From Pseudomonas hefeiensis (lineage in GTDB: Bacteria; Pseudomonadota; Gammaproteobacteria; Pseudomonadales; Pseudomonadaceae): DNA of 64,000 nucleotides. Below the pieces are notes generated by a model that made no database searches, was not told the origin of the DNA, and was given only the letters and a program-made list of their open reading frames with translations. This document shows, piece by piece, positions 52,769-61,845 of this stretch. The position numbers were made by a program, and so were the translations under genes. The stretch covers positions 3,596,001 through 3,660,000 of the forward strand of contig NZ_CP117449.1 in NCBI RefSeq assembly GCF_030687835.1, in the 5' to 3' direction. Each line of letters opens with the position of its first letter. The stretch's first letter is position 1.

Positions 52769-53842
52769 TTATTCTCCTGGGGTGTCTTCTTGAAGATTCA
52801 GTGGGTGTTGCGGGTGTTCGCGGCCGATCGCCAACAAACGGTGTTGCGCGGCGTAGGCCAGCACCGCGTTGACATCGATGCTCAGCGGGCCGCCGGCATC
52901 GAGAGTGACCGTGGGCCGGTCCTGCGCGTTGAATTCGATTTCCCGTTCCCCATCCAGGGCCAAGGTGCCGCAAGACAGCGACAGGCCATGGGCGATGCCA
53001 GGCTCCAGGGGCCCGGCGGCGAGCACGCCACAGCCTTGCAACAGACCGGGGGCCAGCGGCACCAGCAACGCTTCGGGCGATTGCGGGTCCAGGCGCATCC
53101 AGGCGCCACCCGCTGCCTGGCGTGATACCGGGAACCACAAGCCGCAGAGCGCCGACAGACCGATGGATTGCGGCTCGGCGAAGGTCACGAAGACTTCGGC
53201 CAGGTCCTGTGCCCGACTGATGGCCCGGGCGCCGACAAAGCGCAGCGGTGACACGGCGACGTCCACCAGAGCGATCTCACGCAAGCCGCGACCGGCGTCG
53301 CAGACCAACAGGCGCTTGTTGCGACGCAGGCCGATCTGCGCCGGTATCCTGCCGCTGGCGTACAACCCACCGGCCAACCCGGCGCTGGTGGCTTCGCGCA
53401 GTTCGGGAAAGGCGTTATTGGTGCCCGTGGAGAGGGTCAGTAACGGAATGTCAGCGACTTCGGCGGCCACGGCCTTGTGGGTGCCGTCGCCGCCAAGCAC
53501 GGCGATCAGGCTCACCCCGCGCTCGACCATCAGACGCGCGGCCTGACGCGTATCTTCGACGGTCTGGCGCAACGTCAGGTCAAGAAACTCCAGGGTTGGC
53601 CAGTGGCTGCTACGGGCCTGACGGCTGTGGCTATTCTTTAGAACGGCGGCGGCAATGCCGGTCATGTCGGTCGGCATCAAGACCTGCTCGACACCGGTGG
53701 CACCGAAGGCAGCCAACAGCCGCTGGATCACCGAAACCTTGTCGGTGCTGGAAAACAATCCGGCGTTGGCGGTCAGGCGTCGCACATCACGCCCCGACGC
53801 CGGGTTGGCAATGATGCCCACGGTCAGTGGACGGCGGCTCAT
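52769..53842 (-). CDS. acoX: AcoX, ATP-NAD kinase-like protein of the acetoin operon
   Basis: A 357-residue protein of the NAD/diacylglycerol-kinase-like superfamily (TVGIIANPASGRDVRR, LIAVLGGDGTHKAVAAE with the GGDGT motif, LSTGTNNAFPE). AcoX is always the first gene of Pseudomonas/Ralstonia-type aco operons; its role in acetoin breakdown is not settled. Its own Shine-Dalgarno is poor; a 21-codon frame with a good one overlaps its start (see 53839). Confidence 0.9.
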   Translation of the reverse strand: MSRRPLTVGIIANPASGRDVRRLTANAGLFSSTDKVSVIQRLLAAFGATGVEQVLMPTDMTGIAAAVLKNSHSRQARSSHWPTLEFLDLTLRQTVEDTRQAARLMVERGVSLIAVLGGDGTHKAVAAEVADIPLLTLSTGTNNAFPELREATSAGLAGGLYASGRIPAQIGLRRNKRLLVCDAGRGLREIALVDVAVSPLRFVGARAISRAQDLAEVFVTFAEPQSIGLSALCGLWFPVSRQAAGGAWMRLDPQSPEALLVPLAPGLLQGCGVLAAGPLEPGIAHGLSLSCGTLALDGEREIEFNAQDRPTVTLDAGGPLSIDVNAVLAYAAQHRLLAIGREHPQHPLNLQEDTPGE

Positions 53843-53904
53843 GGCGCCACCGGCAGGTGGGTAGAGGGATGACCTGGGCAGCAGAACCCTCGGTGCAAAG
53901 ACAT
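53839..53904 (-). CDS. Possible 21-residue leader peptide coupled to acoX
   Basis: ATG 53904 preceded by gaggtg (6-nt spacing) opens a short frame, MSLHRGFCCPGHPSTHLPVA plus P, whose TGA overlaps the acoX ATG as ATGA. It starts about 45 nt after the predicted sigma-54 transcription start. Translation of the leader could deliver ribosomes to acoX. Confidence 0.45.
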   Translation of the reverse strand: MSLHRGFCCPGHPSTHLPVAP

Positions 53905-53958
53905 AGGACACCTCGTTTTTATTATTGGCAGTCCGGACGGGCCGGCTGCAGACGCTAG

Positions 53959-53974
53959 AGCAAGGGCGGTGCCA
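53959..53974 (-). promoter_or_regulatory. Sigma-54 (-24/-12) promoter of the aco operon
   Basis: On the - strand: TGGCAC-CGCCC-TTGCT, a perfect match to TGGCAC-N5-TTGC. It lies 117-132 nt before acoX and is opposite the sigma-54 activator gene acoR. Confidence 0.9.
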
Positions 53975-54050
53975 GTTGCCGATAAAACCGGCGGAACGCC
54001 CGGAATAGAGCCCGCTGAGCGCGCCCGCTGATGGAATCAACCCAGGCGCT

Positions 54051-54112
54051 GTGAGACGCGACATGTCAGCCTGCACGAGGTTCTGGCGAGACCGTGAGAC
54101 GTGGCGTCTCAC
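54051..54112. promoter_or_regulatory. Probable AcoR upstream activating sites
   Basis: gtgagacg-tgg-cgtctcac (54094-54112) is a perfect 8-3-8 inverted repeat, and gtgagacg at 54051 repeats its left half (right half degenerate) exactly 43 nt, four helical turns, away. They are 80-150 nt upstream of the sigma-54 promoter on the - strand, a suitable place for an enhancer-binding protein. Confidence 0.7.
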
Positions 54113-54202
54113 ACCTGCCGGTGCGGCTCGCCGAGCTTGTCTGCGCACAACGAACGGCGCTTAATGAGCGCACAACGATAAGAAGCTGAAACGGAGGCCC
54201 GT

Positions 54203-56083
54203 ATGCTTTCCGCTCACTCCCGGGCGCATGTGGATTGCGTCAGCCGCGTACTGAAAAACGCGGCGCAACTGCCACAGCTGCCCGTCCCGGACCTGATCCT
54301 CGACTCCTGGCGTCGCTCCATGGAGCAGCATCATCTGGACCCCGGTTCGCTGCAGGGCCCGCGCATCCTGTCCCAGGACGTGCTCAAGCAATGCCGTGAG
54401 CGCTCAGAACTGTTCCTTAATATCGCCAGCGAAGAAGTCGCCCGGCTGCATGGTCGTGTGCGGGATGCCGACTACTGTGTGCTGCTGACCGATGCCCAGG
54501 GCCAGACCATCGATTACCGGGTGGAAACCACCATTCGCAATGACTGCCGCAAGGCCGGGCTGTACCTGGGCACCTGTTGGTCGGAGGGGGAAGAAGGCAC
54601 CTGCGGCGTGGCGGCGGTGCTCACGGCCAAAACCCCGGTGACGGTGCACAAGCGCGATCATTTCCGGGCGGCGTTCATCGGCCTGACCTGCTCTGCCGCG
54701 CCGGTTTTCGACCCGCAGGGGCAGTTGCTCGGGGTTCTGGACGTCTCGGCGGTGCGTTCACCGGATGATCGACGCTCACAACACCTGATCCGGCAGATGG
54801 TGGTCCAGAGCGCTCGGGAAATCGAACAGGCGTTTTTCATGAGCAGCGCCCAGGGCTACTGGGTGCTGCGGGCCCATCGCAACGCCGGCTACGTCGACAG
54901 CCAGCCGGACTTGCTGTTCGCCTGGGACGACGACGGTTGCCTGCAAGCCCTGAACCCCGCCGCCCGCCAGTATCTGCTGCAACACTACGGCCAACTGCCG
55001 CAACACATCAGCCAGGTGTTCGACCAGCAACTGCTGCACCGTGCCCGCGACGAGGGTCTTTATCCTTTTTCCAGCCCCGGCATCGGGCCGCTTTTGCATG
55101 GTCGCTTGAGCGCGCCGCGACAGCGGGCCAATTCGCGCCCCCGGGTTGCCATGACCCCGGTGGAACTGGACCCTCGATTGGCCGACAGCCTGCGCCTGGC
55201 AGTACGGGTCAAGGATCGCAACTTGCCGGTGCTGATCCAGGGCGAAACCGGCTCCGGCAAGGAGGTGTTTGCCCGCCAACTGCATCAGGCCAGCCAGCGC
55301 CGTGACCGGTCGTTCGTGGCCTTGAACTGCGCGGCGATTCCCGAAAGCCTGATCGAAAGCGAGTTATTCGGCTACGTTGCCGGGGCCTTCACCGGGGCGT
55401 CGACCAAAGGCATGCAGGGCCTGCTGCAACAGGCCGATGGCGGCACATTGTTTCTGGATGAAATCGGTGACATGCCACTGGCCTTGCAGACGCGCCTGCT
55501 ACGGGTATTGGCCGAAGGTGAAGTGGCCCCCCTGGGTGCGTCACGGCGCAGGGCCGTGGACATTCAGGTGATCTGCGCCACCCACCGCGACCTGGAAACA
55601 TTGGTCGCCGCCGGCGGGTTTCGCGAGGATCTGTACTTTCGCCTGGGCGGTGCCCGCTTCCAACTGCCGCCGCTGCGTGAGCGCAGTGACCGGCTGGCGT
55701 TGATCAACCGCATCCTTGAGGAGGAATCGGCGCTGTGCGGGGGCATGGTGCAACTGAGCGGCGCGGCTCTGGAATGCTTGCTCGGCTATCACTGGCCGGG
55801 CAATATCCGCCAGTTGCGCCATGTGCTGCGCTACGCCTGTGCGGTGAGCGAGGCAAGTGTGATCCAGCTCAGTCATCTGCCCGAATCATTGCACAGCGCA
55901 CAAGCGCCTGCAGATGCACCGCAACCCAGCGCCAGCCCGGAGCGTCAGGTGCTGCTCGATGCGCTGGTGCGCCATCGCTGGAAGCCCACTGCGGCTGCAC
56001 GGGCGCTGGGCATTTCCCGAGCGACCCTGTATCGAAGGGTCCACCTGCATGGCATCGAAATGCCCGGCAGAAGCCCGGCGTGA
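54203..56083 (+). CDS. acoR: Sigma-54-dependent acetoin activator AcoR
   Basis: A 626-residue enhancer-binding protein: N-terminal GAF-like sensor region (about 60-210), PAS-like part (about 230-290), AAA+ domain with Walker A GETGSGKE (347-354), the sigma-54 contact loop GAFTGA (394-399) and Walker B GTLFLDEIGD, and a Fis-type helix-turn-helix at the C-terminus (KPTAAARALGISRATLYRRV). It senses acetoin and activates the divergent acoXABC-bdhA operon from the -24/-12 promoter at 53959. Confidence 0.94.
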   Translation: MLSAHSRAHVDCVSRVLKNAAQLPQLPVPDLILDSWRRSMEQHHLDPGSLQGPRILSQDVLKQCRERSELFLNIASEEVARLHGRVRDADYCVLLTDAQGQTIDYRVETTIRNDCRKAGLYLGTCWSEGEEGTCGVAAVLTAKTPVTVHKRDHFRAAFIGLTCSAAPVFDPQGQLLGVLDVSAVRSPDDRRSQHLIRQMVVQSAREIEQAFFMSSAQGYWVLRAHRNAGYVDSQPDLLFAWDDDGCLQALNPAARQYLLQHYGQLPQHISQVFDQQLLHRARDEGLYPFSSPGIGPLLHGRLSAPRQRANSRPRVAMTPVELDPRLADSLRLAVRVKDRNLPVLIQGETGSGKEVFARQLHQASQRRDRSFVALNCAAIPESLIESELFGYVAGAFTGASTKGMQGLLQQADGGTLFLDEIGDMPLALQTRLLRVLAEGEVAPLGASRRRAVDIQVICATHRDLETLVAAGGFREDLYFRLGGARFQLPPLRERSDRLALINRILEEESALCGGMVQLSGAALECLLGYHWPGNIRQLRHVLRYACAVSEASVIQLSHLPESLHSAQAPADAPQPSASPERQVLLDALVRHRWKPTAAARALGISRATLYRRVHLHGIEMPGRSPA

Positions 56084-56091
56084 AGCAACGC

Positions 56092-56421
56092 TTATCTTCG
56101 CGCCAGCGCATGCCGAGCGCACTGTTCGTAGTAAGTCTGTTTGATGGCGGCGGGCTTGAGACGTGAAGCGCTGTTATAGGTCTGCTCGGTGATACCCAGG
56201 GCGGTCATGCGCATCCATGGCCGGGAAAACTTGCGCACCTGCAACCTTTTGCGCGCGCCGTACAAGGTGATCCCGGAAAGCTTCGACGCCTGGGCCCCTG
56301 CGGCAATGTCCGAACCCCAGCGGCATACCGACTGCTGATTTTTCGTCAGCGCCTTGGCCTGAGCCTCAAGCGAAACGGCGACCAGGAGAAACGTCACCAC
56401 GAACCACATAGAAATCCGCAT
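56092..56421 (-). CDS. Small exported protein of unknown function
   Basis: A 109-residue protein with signal peptide (MRISMWFVVTFLLVAVSLEAQA). The mature part has two cysteines (SVCRWGSDIAAGAQ and YEQCARH), likely disulfide-linked, and is basic. I do not recognise the family beyond a resemblance to small DUF-type periplasmic proteins. The ATG at 56421 is chosen for the signal peptide; the upstream extension has REP-derived sequence. Convergent with acoR, 8 nt apart. Confidence 0.65.
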   Translation of the reverse strand: MRISMWFVVTFLLVAVSLEAQAKALTKNQQSVCRWGSDIAAGAQASKLSGITLYGARKRLQVRKFSRPWMRMTALGITEQTYNSASRLKPAAIKQTYYEQCARHALARR

Positions 56422-56523
56422 AGGTATGTCGCCCAACTTTCTGAAATAAAAGAAGTTTGACCACATGAGAATGAGCAAGGGGCCAGCACGGCTACGCAAC
56501 GCCATATAGAGAGGTTTTTTCTC

Positions 56524-56613
56524 TGTGGGAGCAAGGCTTGCCCGCGATAGCCGCACCGTGGTCGAACAACTGAACCGCGTTATCGTTCATCGCGGGCAAG
56601 CCTTGCTCCCACA
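56524..56613. repeat. REPIN, gtgggagcaaggcttgcccgcga type
   Basis: Inverted REP arms; the loop (ccgtggtcgaaca...gcgttatcgttc) is almost the reverse complement of that at 25049-25138, showing a common origin. Confidence 0.88.
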
Positions 56614-56649
56614 GATCCCCTCACCACAAGCAAGCTCCCTCGTCACGGG

Positions 56650-57861
56650 TTACTGGCTTGCCTTGGCTTCCTGCAACAACTGCTGAATTACCTGCTCCTG
56701 CTCACCATAGCGTCCCTCGCCAAAGTGGCTATAGCGCACCTGTCCCTTGGCATCGATGAAGTAGTGGGCTGGCCAGTACTGGTTGTTGAAGGCGCGCCAG
56801 ATTGCATATTGGTTATCGATGGCCACCGGGTAGTTGATCCCCAGTTTGCGAACCTGCTTGCGCACGTTGTCGATGATTTTCTCGTAGCCATACTCAGGTG
56901 TGTGCACGCCGATCACCACCAGCCCATCCTTCTCATACTTGCGTGCCCAATCATTCACATAGGGCAGCGTGTGCTGGCAGTTGATGCAGTCATAGGTCCA
57001 GAAATCCACCAACACCACCTTGCCCCGCAGCGACTCGCTGCTCAAGGGTGGCGAGTTCAACCATTGCACTGCGCCTTCCAGCGACGGCATGTTGCCCTGA
57101 GGCTGAAGCGATTCCATGGATACTGCGCCGGCCTTTTCGACCAGGTAATCGATGGCTTTGGGCACATTCTTCAGTAAACCCTGCTCCAGGGTCGCAGCCC
57201 CTTGGGAGGAGATACTGGCCAACAGGCGGTCATCGGCACCCGTACCAATCGCCACGGCCGCCAGCAATACCACGACACCGGTACCCCGACGCAGCCAAGT
57301 GGTGATCGGCAATGACAGCTTGAGGCGGTCGGCCAATCCGCGTCCGGCCAGGATCAGCACACCCAGCGACAAGGCACTGCCCAGCCCGTAAGCGAGCAAC
57401 AGCAGGCTGGTTTCAGCGCTCGCGCCTTGCAGCATGGCCCCGGTCAGAATCACCCCGAGTATCGGCCCGGCGCACGGCGCCCAGAGCAACCCGGTGGCGA
57501 CCCCGATCAGCACCGAGGCCACAGGCCCGGCCATCCGTCCGGCGCCGGCATCGATACGGTTGCCCAGGCTCACCAGCGGCCGCGCCAGCCATATACCGAC
57601 GCGGCTGAACATCAGCGACAAGGCAAACAGCACCATCACCCACAGGGCAACTTGCCGGCCAACGCTGCTGGCTCGCACGACCCACTCACTGCTGACCACC
57701 GCCAGGCTCGAAACCAGGGCAAACGTCAGCACCATGCCGGCCAGCGTCAGCAGGACCGAGCCCCGCGAGCGATTGGCCCGGGCAAACAGAAACGGCACCA
57801 CTGGAAGAATACAGGGGCTGAGGATCGTCAGGATCCCGCCCAGAAAAGCGATCAGAAGCAT
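56650..57861 (-). CDS. DipZ-like protein: CcdA membrane domain fused to thioredoxin domain
   Basis: A 403-residue membrane protein. Residues 1-240 form a CcdA/DsbD-type core with the paired cysteines in LSPCILPVVPF and APCAGPILGV; residues about 265-403 are a periplasmic TlpA-like redoxin domain with active site Cys-Ile-Asn-Cys (WTYDCINCQHTLPY). It would carry electrons from cytoplasmic thioredoxin to periplasmic thiol proteins. No obvious partner gene adjoins it. Confidence 0.88.
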   Translation of the reverse strand: MLLIAFLGGILTILSPCILPVVPFLFARANRSRGSVLLTLAGMVLTFALVSSLAVVSSEWVVRASSVGRQVALWVMVLFALSLMFSRVGIWLARPLVSLGNRIDAGAGRMAGPVASVLIGVATGLLWAPCAGPILGVILTGAMLQGASAETSLLLLAYGLGSALSLGVLILAGRGLADRLKLSLPITTWLRRGTGVVVLLAAVAIGTGADDRLLASISSQGAATLEQGLLKNVPKAIDYLVEKAGAVSMESLQPQGNMPSLEGAVQWLNSPPLSSESLRGKVVLVDFWTYDCINCQHTLPYVNDWARKYEKDGLVVIGVHTPEYGYEKIIDNVRKQVRKLGINYPVAIDNQYAIWRAFNNQYWPAHYFIDAKGQVRYSHFGEGRYGEQEQVIQQLLQEAKASQ

Positions 57862-57917
57862 GGCAACACCTCAACGGTAGGCAGATAGACAGAACACACC
57901 CAATCGGGCAGCGCCTC

Positions 57918-58007
57918 TGTGGGAGCAAAGCTTGCTCGCGATGCAGGCGCCTCGATTCCTGGCAATAACCGCGTCATCGTTGATCGCGAGCAAGCTTTGC
58001 TCCCACA
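57918..58007. repeat. REPIN, agcaaagcttgctcgcga type
   Basis: Inverted arms tgtgggagcaaagcttgct and complement between the DipZ-like and DUF2790 genes. Confidence 0.88.
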
Positions 58008-58040
58008 GATTTACTGTCACCCGTTGGCTCACACGGCGAC

Positions 58041-58304
58041 TCAGTTACCGTCATTGCAGTTGTCGGCCAACTTGCGATAGTCCAGCGCCTGCTTGTGGCC
58101 CGCTGAGTCGAGGTAGGTCATGCGGGCATTCACCACGCCGCAGGCCGGGTTCGGATCTTCGCTGAAGGACAGGACCTTCTGGATATCCAGGTGGGTGCCG
58201 TAGGCGTAGGTCTGAGCCTGGACGTGACTCTCGGCCCGGGCCGACAAGGTGCAGATGTTCAGCGCGACGAAGAGGCAGGCGGCGTAGACGGCTTTGGTGT
58301 TCAT
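58041..58304 (-). CDS. DUF2790 family exported protein
   Basis: An 87-residue Pseudomonas-typical small periplasmic protein: signal peptide ending ARA, then the DUF2790 core (YGTHLDIQKVLSFSEDPNPACGVVNARMTYLDSAG) with a conserved Cys pair. Start 58304 has gagga upstream. Divergent from the two-component genes; such proteins are often copper- or stress-regulated by the neighbouring system, but nothing here proves it. Confidence 0.85.
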   Translation of the reverse strand: MNTKAVYAACLFVALNICTLSARAESHVQAQTYAYGTHLDIQKVLSFSEDPNPACGVVNARMTYLDSAGHKQALDYRKLADNCNDGN

Positions 58305-58536
58305 GGCGGTATCCTCGATGCATTCAATGGGTGTGTTTTTCGGCCGGGGCGTGTTGTGCCGCCTCGATGGATGCCATTGAATGCCCTTGAGGTATCGCTT
58401 CTGTATCGGGTAACGCGGCTTTTTGAATCCCTGTGTATCCGCCGCGCGCCAGATACACTGCAATACAAACCGTCGCGAGCCGGGCCGGCCGGCGTCTGTA
58501 GACTGATCACAACGAAACGCCAAGGGGCAGAACACC

Positions 58537-59277
58537 ATGGATCACGTCGATCATGTGTTGATCGTGGATGACGATCGCGAAATCAGAGAGCTGGTAGGCA
58601 ACTACCTGAAAAAGAACGGCCTGCGTACCACCGTGGTTGCCGATGGCCGGCAGATGCGTGCCTTTCTGGAAACCACCCCGGTGGACCTGATCGTGCTGGA
58701 CATCATGATGCCGGGCGATGATGGCCTGGTGCTGTGCCGGGAACTGCGCGCCGGCAAACACAAGGCCACACCGGTGCTGATGCTCACCGCCCGCAACGAT
58801 GAAACCGACCGCATCATCGGCCTGGAAATGGGCGCCGACGATTACCTGGTCAAACCCTTCGCCGCCCGGGAACTGCTGGCGCGGATCAATGCCGTGTTGC
58901 GGCGTACCCGCATGCTGCCGCCCAACCTGGTGGTCACCGAAAGCGGTCGCCTGCTGGCGTTCGGCCGCTGGCGCCTGGACACCACCGCCCGGCATCTGCT
59001 GGACACCGACGGCACGATGGTCGCCCTGAGCGGCGCCGAATATCGCCTGTTGCGGGTGTTCCTCGACCACCCGCAGCGGGTGCTCAATCGCGATCAGTTG
59101 CTGAACCTGACCCAGGGCCGGGACGCCGATCTGTTCGATCGCTCCATCGACCTGCTGGTCAGCCGCCTGCGTCAACGGCTGCTGGATGATGCCCGGGAGC
59201 CGGCCTACATCAAGACCGTGCGCAGCGAAGGCTATGTGTTCTCGCTGCCGGTGGAGATCCTTGAGGCTTCGGTATGA
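58537..59277 (+). CDS. OmpR-family response regulator
   Basis: A 246-residue regulator: receiver with DDD at 11-13, phospho-Asp in LIVLDIMMPG, Lys in DYLVKPF; C-terminal winged-helix (LSGAEYRLLRVFLDHPQRVLNRDQLL … SRLRQRL … IKTVRSEGYVF). It overlaps the kinase gene by 4 nt (ATGA). The signal is unknown. The 232-bp region upstream is shared with DUF2790 and has no recognisable operator. Confidence 0.92.
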   Translation: MDHVDHVLIVDDDREIRELVGNYLKKNGLRTTVVADGRQMRAFLETTPVDLIVLDIMMPGDDGLVLCRELRAGKHKATPVLMLTARNDETDRIIGLEMGADDYLVKPFAARELLARINAVLRRTRMLPPNLVVTESGRLLAFGRWRLDTTARHLLDTDGTMVALSGAEYRLLRVFLDHPQRVLNRDQLLNLTQGRDADLFDRSIDLLVSRLRQRLLDDAREPAYIKTVRSEGYVFSLPVEILEASV

Positions 59278-60584
59278 GCCTGTCGCTGCGCTGGCCGCGC
59301 ACCCTCGCCTCGCGCCTGTCGCTGATCTTCCTGATCGGCCTGATCCTGGCCCAGGGCCTGTCGTTCGGCGCCCAGTACTACGAGCGCTACCAGAGCGCCA
59401 AGACCACCATGCTCGGCAACCTGGAAACCGACGTCTCGACCTCCGTGGCCATTCTCGATCGTTTGCCGGCTGCCGAGCGCCAGGACTGGCTGCCGAAACT
59501 TGCCCGACGCAACTATGGCTACCTGCTCGATGAAGGTCAGCCAGGCCAGCGAATGCTTCCTGACAACGCGCCGGTGTCGGTGAGTTCGATCCTGGAGGCC
59601 ATCGGCCAGGCCTACGCCCTGACGTTCACCAACATTCCCGGACCGCAGCAGCACTACCAGGCCCACCTGCGCCTGGCCGACGGCAGCCCGCTGACCATCG
59701 ACGTGCGGCCGGCGATGATGCCCCTCTCCCCCTGGCTCCCGGTGGTGTTGCTGGGGCAATTGGCGCTGTTGATCGGCTGCACCTGGCTGGCCGTGCGCAT
59801 CGCCGTCGGTCCTCTGACCCGGCTGGCCCAGGCAGTGGAAACCCTGGACCCGAATGCTCACAGCGTACGCCTGGACGAAAAAGGCCCGACCGAAGTGGTC
59901 CATGCCGCCAAGGCGTTCAATGCCATGCAGGACCGTATCGCCGCCTACCTCAAGGAGCGCATGCAGTTGCTGGCGGCGATTTCCCATGACTTGCAGACGC
60001 CCATCACACGCATGAAGCTGCGCGCCGAATTCATGGACGATGGCATCGAGAAGGACAAACTGTGCAGCGACCTGAGTGAAATGGAGCATCTGGTGCGCGA
60101 AGGCGTGGCCTATGCCCGCAGCATTCATGGTGCCATCGAAGCCAGCTGCCGCATCAACCTGGATGCGTTTCTCGACAGCCTGGTGTTCGACTACCAGGAC
60201 ACCGGGCAGGACGTGCAGTTGTCCGGGAAAAATGCCGCGGTCATCGACACCCGGCCCCATGCCCTGCGCCGGGTGCTGGTCAACCTGGTGGACAACGCAT
60301 TAAAGTTCGGTGGAGCGGCGCAAATCCAGGTGCAACCTGCCGACAACGGACAACTGATGATCCAGGTGCTGGACCGTGGTCCCGGCATCAATGAGCAGGA
60401 GCTGGCCGAGGTGCTCAAACCGTTCTATCGGGTGGAAAACTCGCGCAACCGGGAGACCGGTGGAACCGGATTGGGGCTGGCCATCGCCCAGCAACTGGCG
60501 ATCGCCATGGGCGGTTCGCTGACCTTGAGCAATCGTGACGGCGGCGGGTTGTGTGCCGAGTTGCGGCTAAGGGTCGAAAGTTAA
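59274..60584 (+). CDS. EnvZ-type sensor histidine kinase
   Basis: A 436-residue membrane kinase: TM1 about 15-33, periplasmic loop about 35-150, TM2 about 153-172, HAMP to about 230, HisKA with phospho-His in AAISHDLQTPITRMKLR, and HATPase (LVNLVDNALKFG, GTGLGLAIAQQLA). Forms a pair with the preceding regulator. The periplasmic loop (about 115 residues) is the sensing part; ligand unknown. Confidence 0.92.
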   Translation: MSLSLRWPRTLASRLSLIFLIGLILAQGLSFGAQYYERYQSAKTTMLGNLETDVSTSVAILDRLPAAERQDWLPKLARRNYGYLLDEGQPGQRMLPDNAPVSVSSILEAIGQAYALTFTNIPGPQQHYQAHLRLADGSPLTIDVRPAMMPLSPWLPVVLLGQLALLIGCTWLAVRIAVGPLTRLAQAVETLDPNAHSVRLDEKGPTEVVHAAKAFNAMQDRIAAYLKERMQLLAAISHDLQTPITRMKLRAEFMDDGIEKDKLCSDLSEMEHLVREGVAYARSIHGAIEASCRINLDAFLDSLVFDYQDTGQDVQLSGKNAAVIDTRPHALRRVLVNLVDNALKFGGAAQIQVQPADNGQLMIQVLDRGPGINEQELAEVLKPFYRVENSRNRETGGTGLGLAIAQQLAIAMGGSLTLSNRDGGGLCAELRLRVES

Positions 60585-60704
60585 CGGGCAACCAAACTGT
60601 GGGAGCAACTGTCTTGGATGGTTTATTTAGCCATCTTTTTCAGAGGCAGCGAGCCTCCCACAGCTCTGGGCTATGCAATTGTCTGAGGGAACCGGAATCA
60701 CAAT

Positions 60705-61637
60705 CTACGCGACGTCTCCCTTCCACTCAGAACCATCCCGGATCATTGCGTTTAGACGTATCAACAAGATCCGCATACATGCGATGAGCGCAACCTTCGC
60801 GCATTTGCCTTTCTCGCGCAGCGCCTTGTAGCGTGCATTGAAGTCAGGCTGATACCTGATCACTGACCAGCAGGCCATGTACAGAGCGCGCCTGGCGGAG
60901 AACCTACCGCCGCTGATATGGCGTTGGCCTTTGTGCGTGCCGCTATCGTCGTTGTAGGGGGCGATGCCTGCTAATGCGGCTATCTGATGTCGCCCAACCT
61001 CGCCGAGCTCTGGAAGATAGGCCATTACGCTGGCTGCCGTGACGAGACCGATCCCCTTGACCGAGCACAGGCGAGTGACTTTTTCACTGTCCAGGCTTTC
61101 AGCGCTTTGACGGATCATCTTTTCTATCAACTTAATGGCTTCGCACAGGTAGTCGATATGACTCTGCAACGCGGGTTTAACGGCCTCAGATGAGGCCGTT
61201 TTAAATCTGCGTTTGTCGTCATCTCTCTGCTGAGTAAAGTTTTCCCGTTGCTGGACCAGTGCGCGCAAGTCGTCCTGTTCGGCACTTGTGATCCGGCTGT
61301 TAGCCGATTTGATGACCGCTGCAAATTGCGCCAGGAGGCGCGCATCTATCGGGTCGGTTTTAGCTTGTTGTCCCATTGCTTTGGCAAAGCTCTTGGCTCG
61401 GCAGGGGTTGATCCGAATGACCTCAAAACCTGCAGCCTGAAGCGCTTTCATGACGTTTCGCTCGTAACCGCCAGTGGCTTCCAACAACACACGGGTGACC
61501 TGATGGAGCAGCAGCCAACCAATTAATCCAGGAAAATCATCTTCAGCGTTAGGGCAACTCACCCCAACATCTAAGAGATCAACCTGAACCTGAAGACTGT
61601 CTTTTGAAACATCAATACCTGCTGGATAGGAAAACAT
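60705..61637 (-). CDS. IS110-family transposase (DEDD recombinase)
   Basis: A 310-residue protein with the RuvC-like DEDD residues Asp9 (AGIDVSKD), Glu53 (LLEATGGYE), Asp95 and Asp98 (KTDPIDAR), and the C-terminal Tnp domain with the helix-hairpin-helix (LCSVKGIGLVTAASVMAYLPEL) and likely catalytic Ser232 (DDSGTHKGQRHI). ATG 61637 has gaggg 8 nt upstream; a TTG at 61643 is an alternative. Length and residues look intact, so the element could be active. Confidence 0.93.
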   Translation of the reverse strand: MFSYPAGIDVSKDSLQVQVDLLDVGVSCPNAEDDFPGLIGWLLLHQVTRVLLEATGGYERNVMKALQAAGFEVIRINPCRAKSFAKAMGQQAKTDPIDARLLAQFAAVIKSANSRITSAEQDDLRALVQQRENFTQQRDDDKRRFKTASSEAVKPALQSHIDYLCEAIKLIEKMIRQSAESLDSEKVTRLCSVKGIGLVTAASVMAYLPELGEVGRHQIAALAGIAPYNDDSGTHKGQRHISGGRFSARRALYMACWSVIRYQPDFNARYKALREKGKCAKVALIACMRILLIRLNAMIRDGSEWKGDVA

Positions 61638-61649
61638 GGCCAAACCCTC

Positions 61650-61845
61650 TTACACTCAAGGTGAGAGCGCTCTGGCTTGGCCCACGCTTGTAACTGTTCG
61701 AGGTGGGCTCGTTCAACTGTTCGGGCTCAATGACCAGAGTGGAGAGGTGAGTGGCAGCATGGGCTCCCACACGTGCTTTAAGCACTCCGGGCATTCAGCT
61801 TGCCACCCACCGCTCTCACCTTCAGTCTAAACGTAGCGCAAGACA
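61650..61845 (-). ncRNA. Predicted bridge RNA of the IS110 element
   Basis: The non-coding 5' end folds, on the - strand, into two large stem-loops closed by an outer stem (61811-61820 with 61660-61669). The first loop is closed by 61802-61811 with 61746-61755 (10 bp, one G-U) and contains, at 61771-61763, UGUGGGAGC, identical to the target strand at 60598-60606 and so complementary to the opposite target strand: the guide expected in a target-binding loop. The second loop is closed by 61734-61739 with 61670-61675, contains an inner stem (61703-61708 with 61680-61685), and bears ACAGUUG (61720-61714), matching the element's own end next to the core: a donor guide. Exact RNA ends are inferred. 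Confidence 0.75.

Noticed and set aside
60614..60644. Weak hairpin with T-run (gatgg...ccatcttttt) as a terminator for the two-component operon
   Set aside because: The stem is only about 5-6 bp and lies inside the IS110 right end, so it would be a by-product of the insertion; too weak to call.
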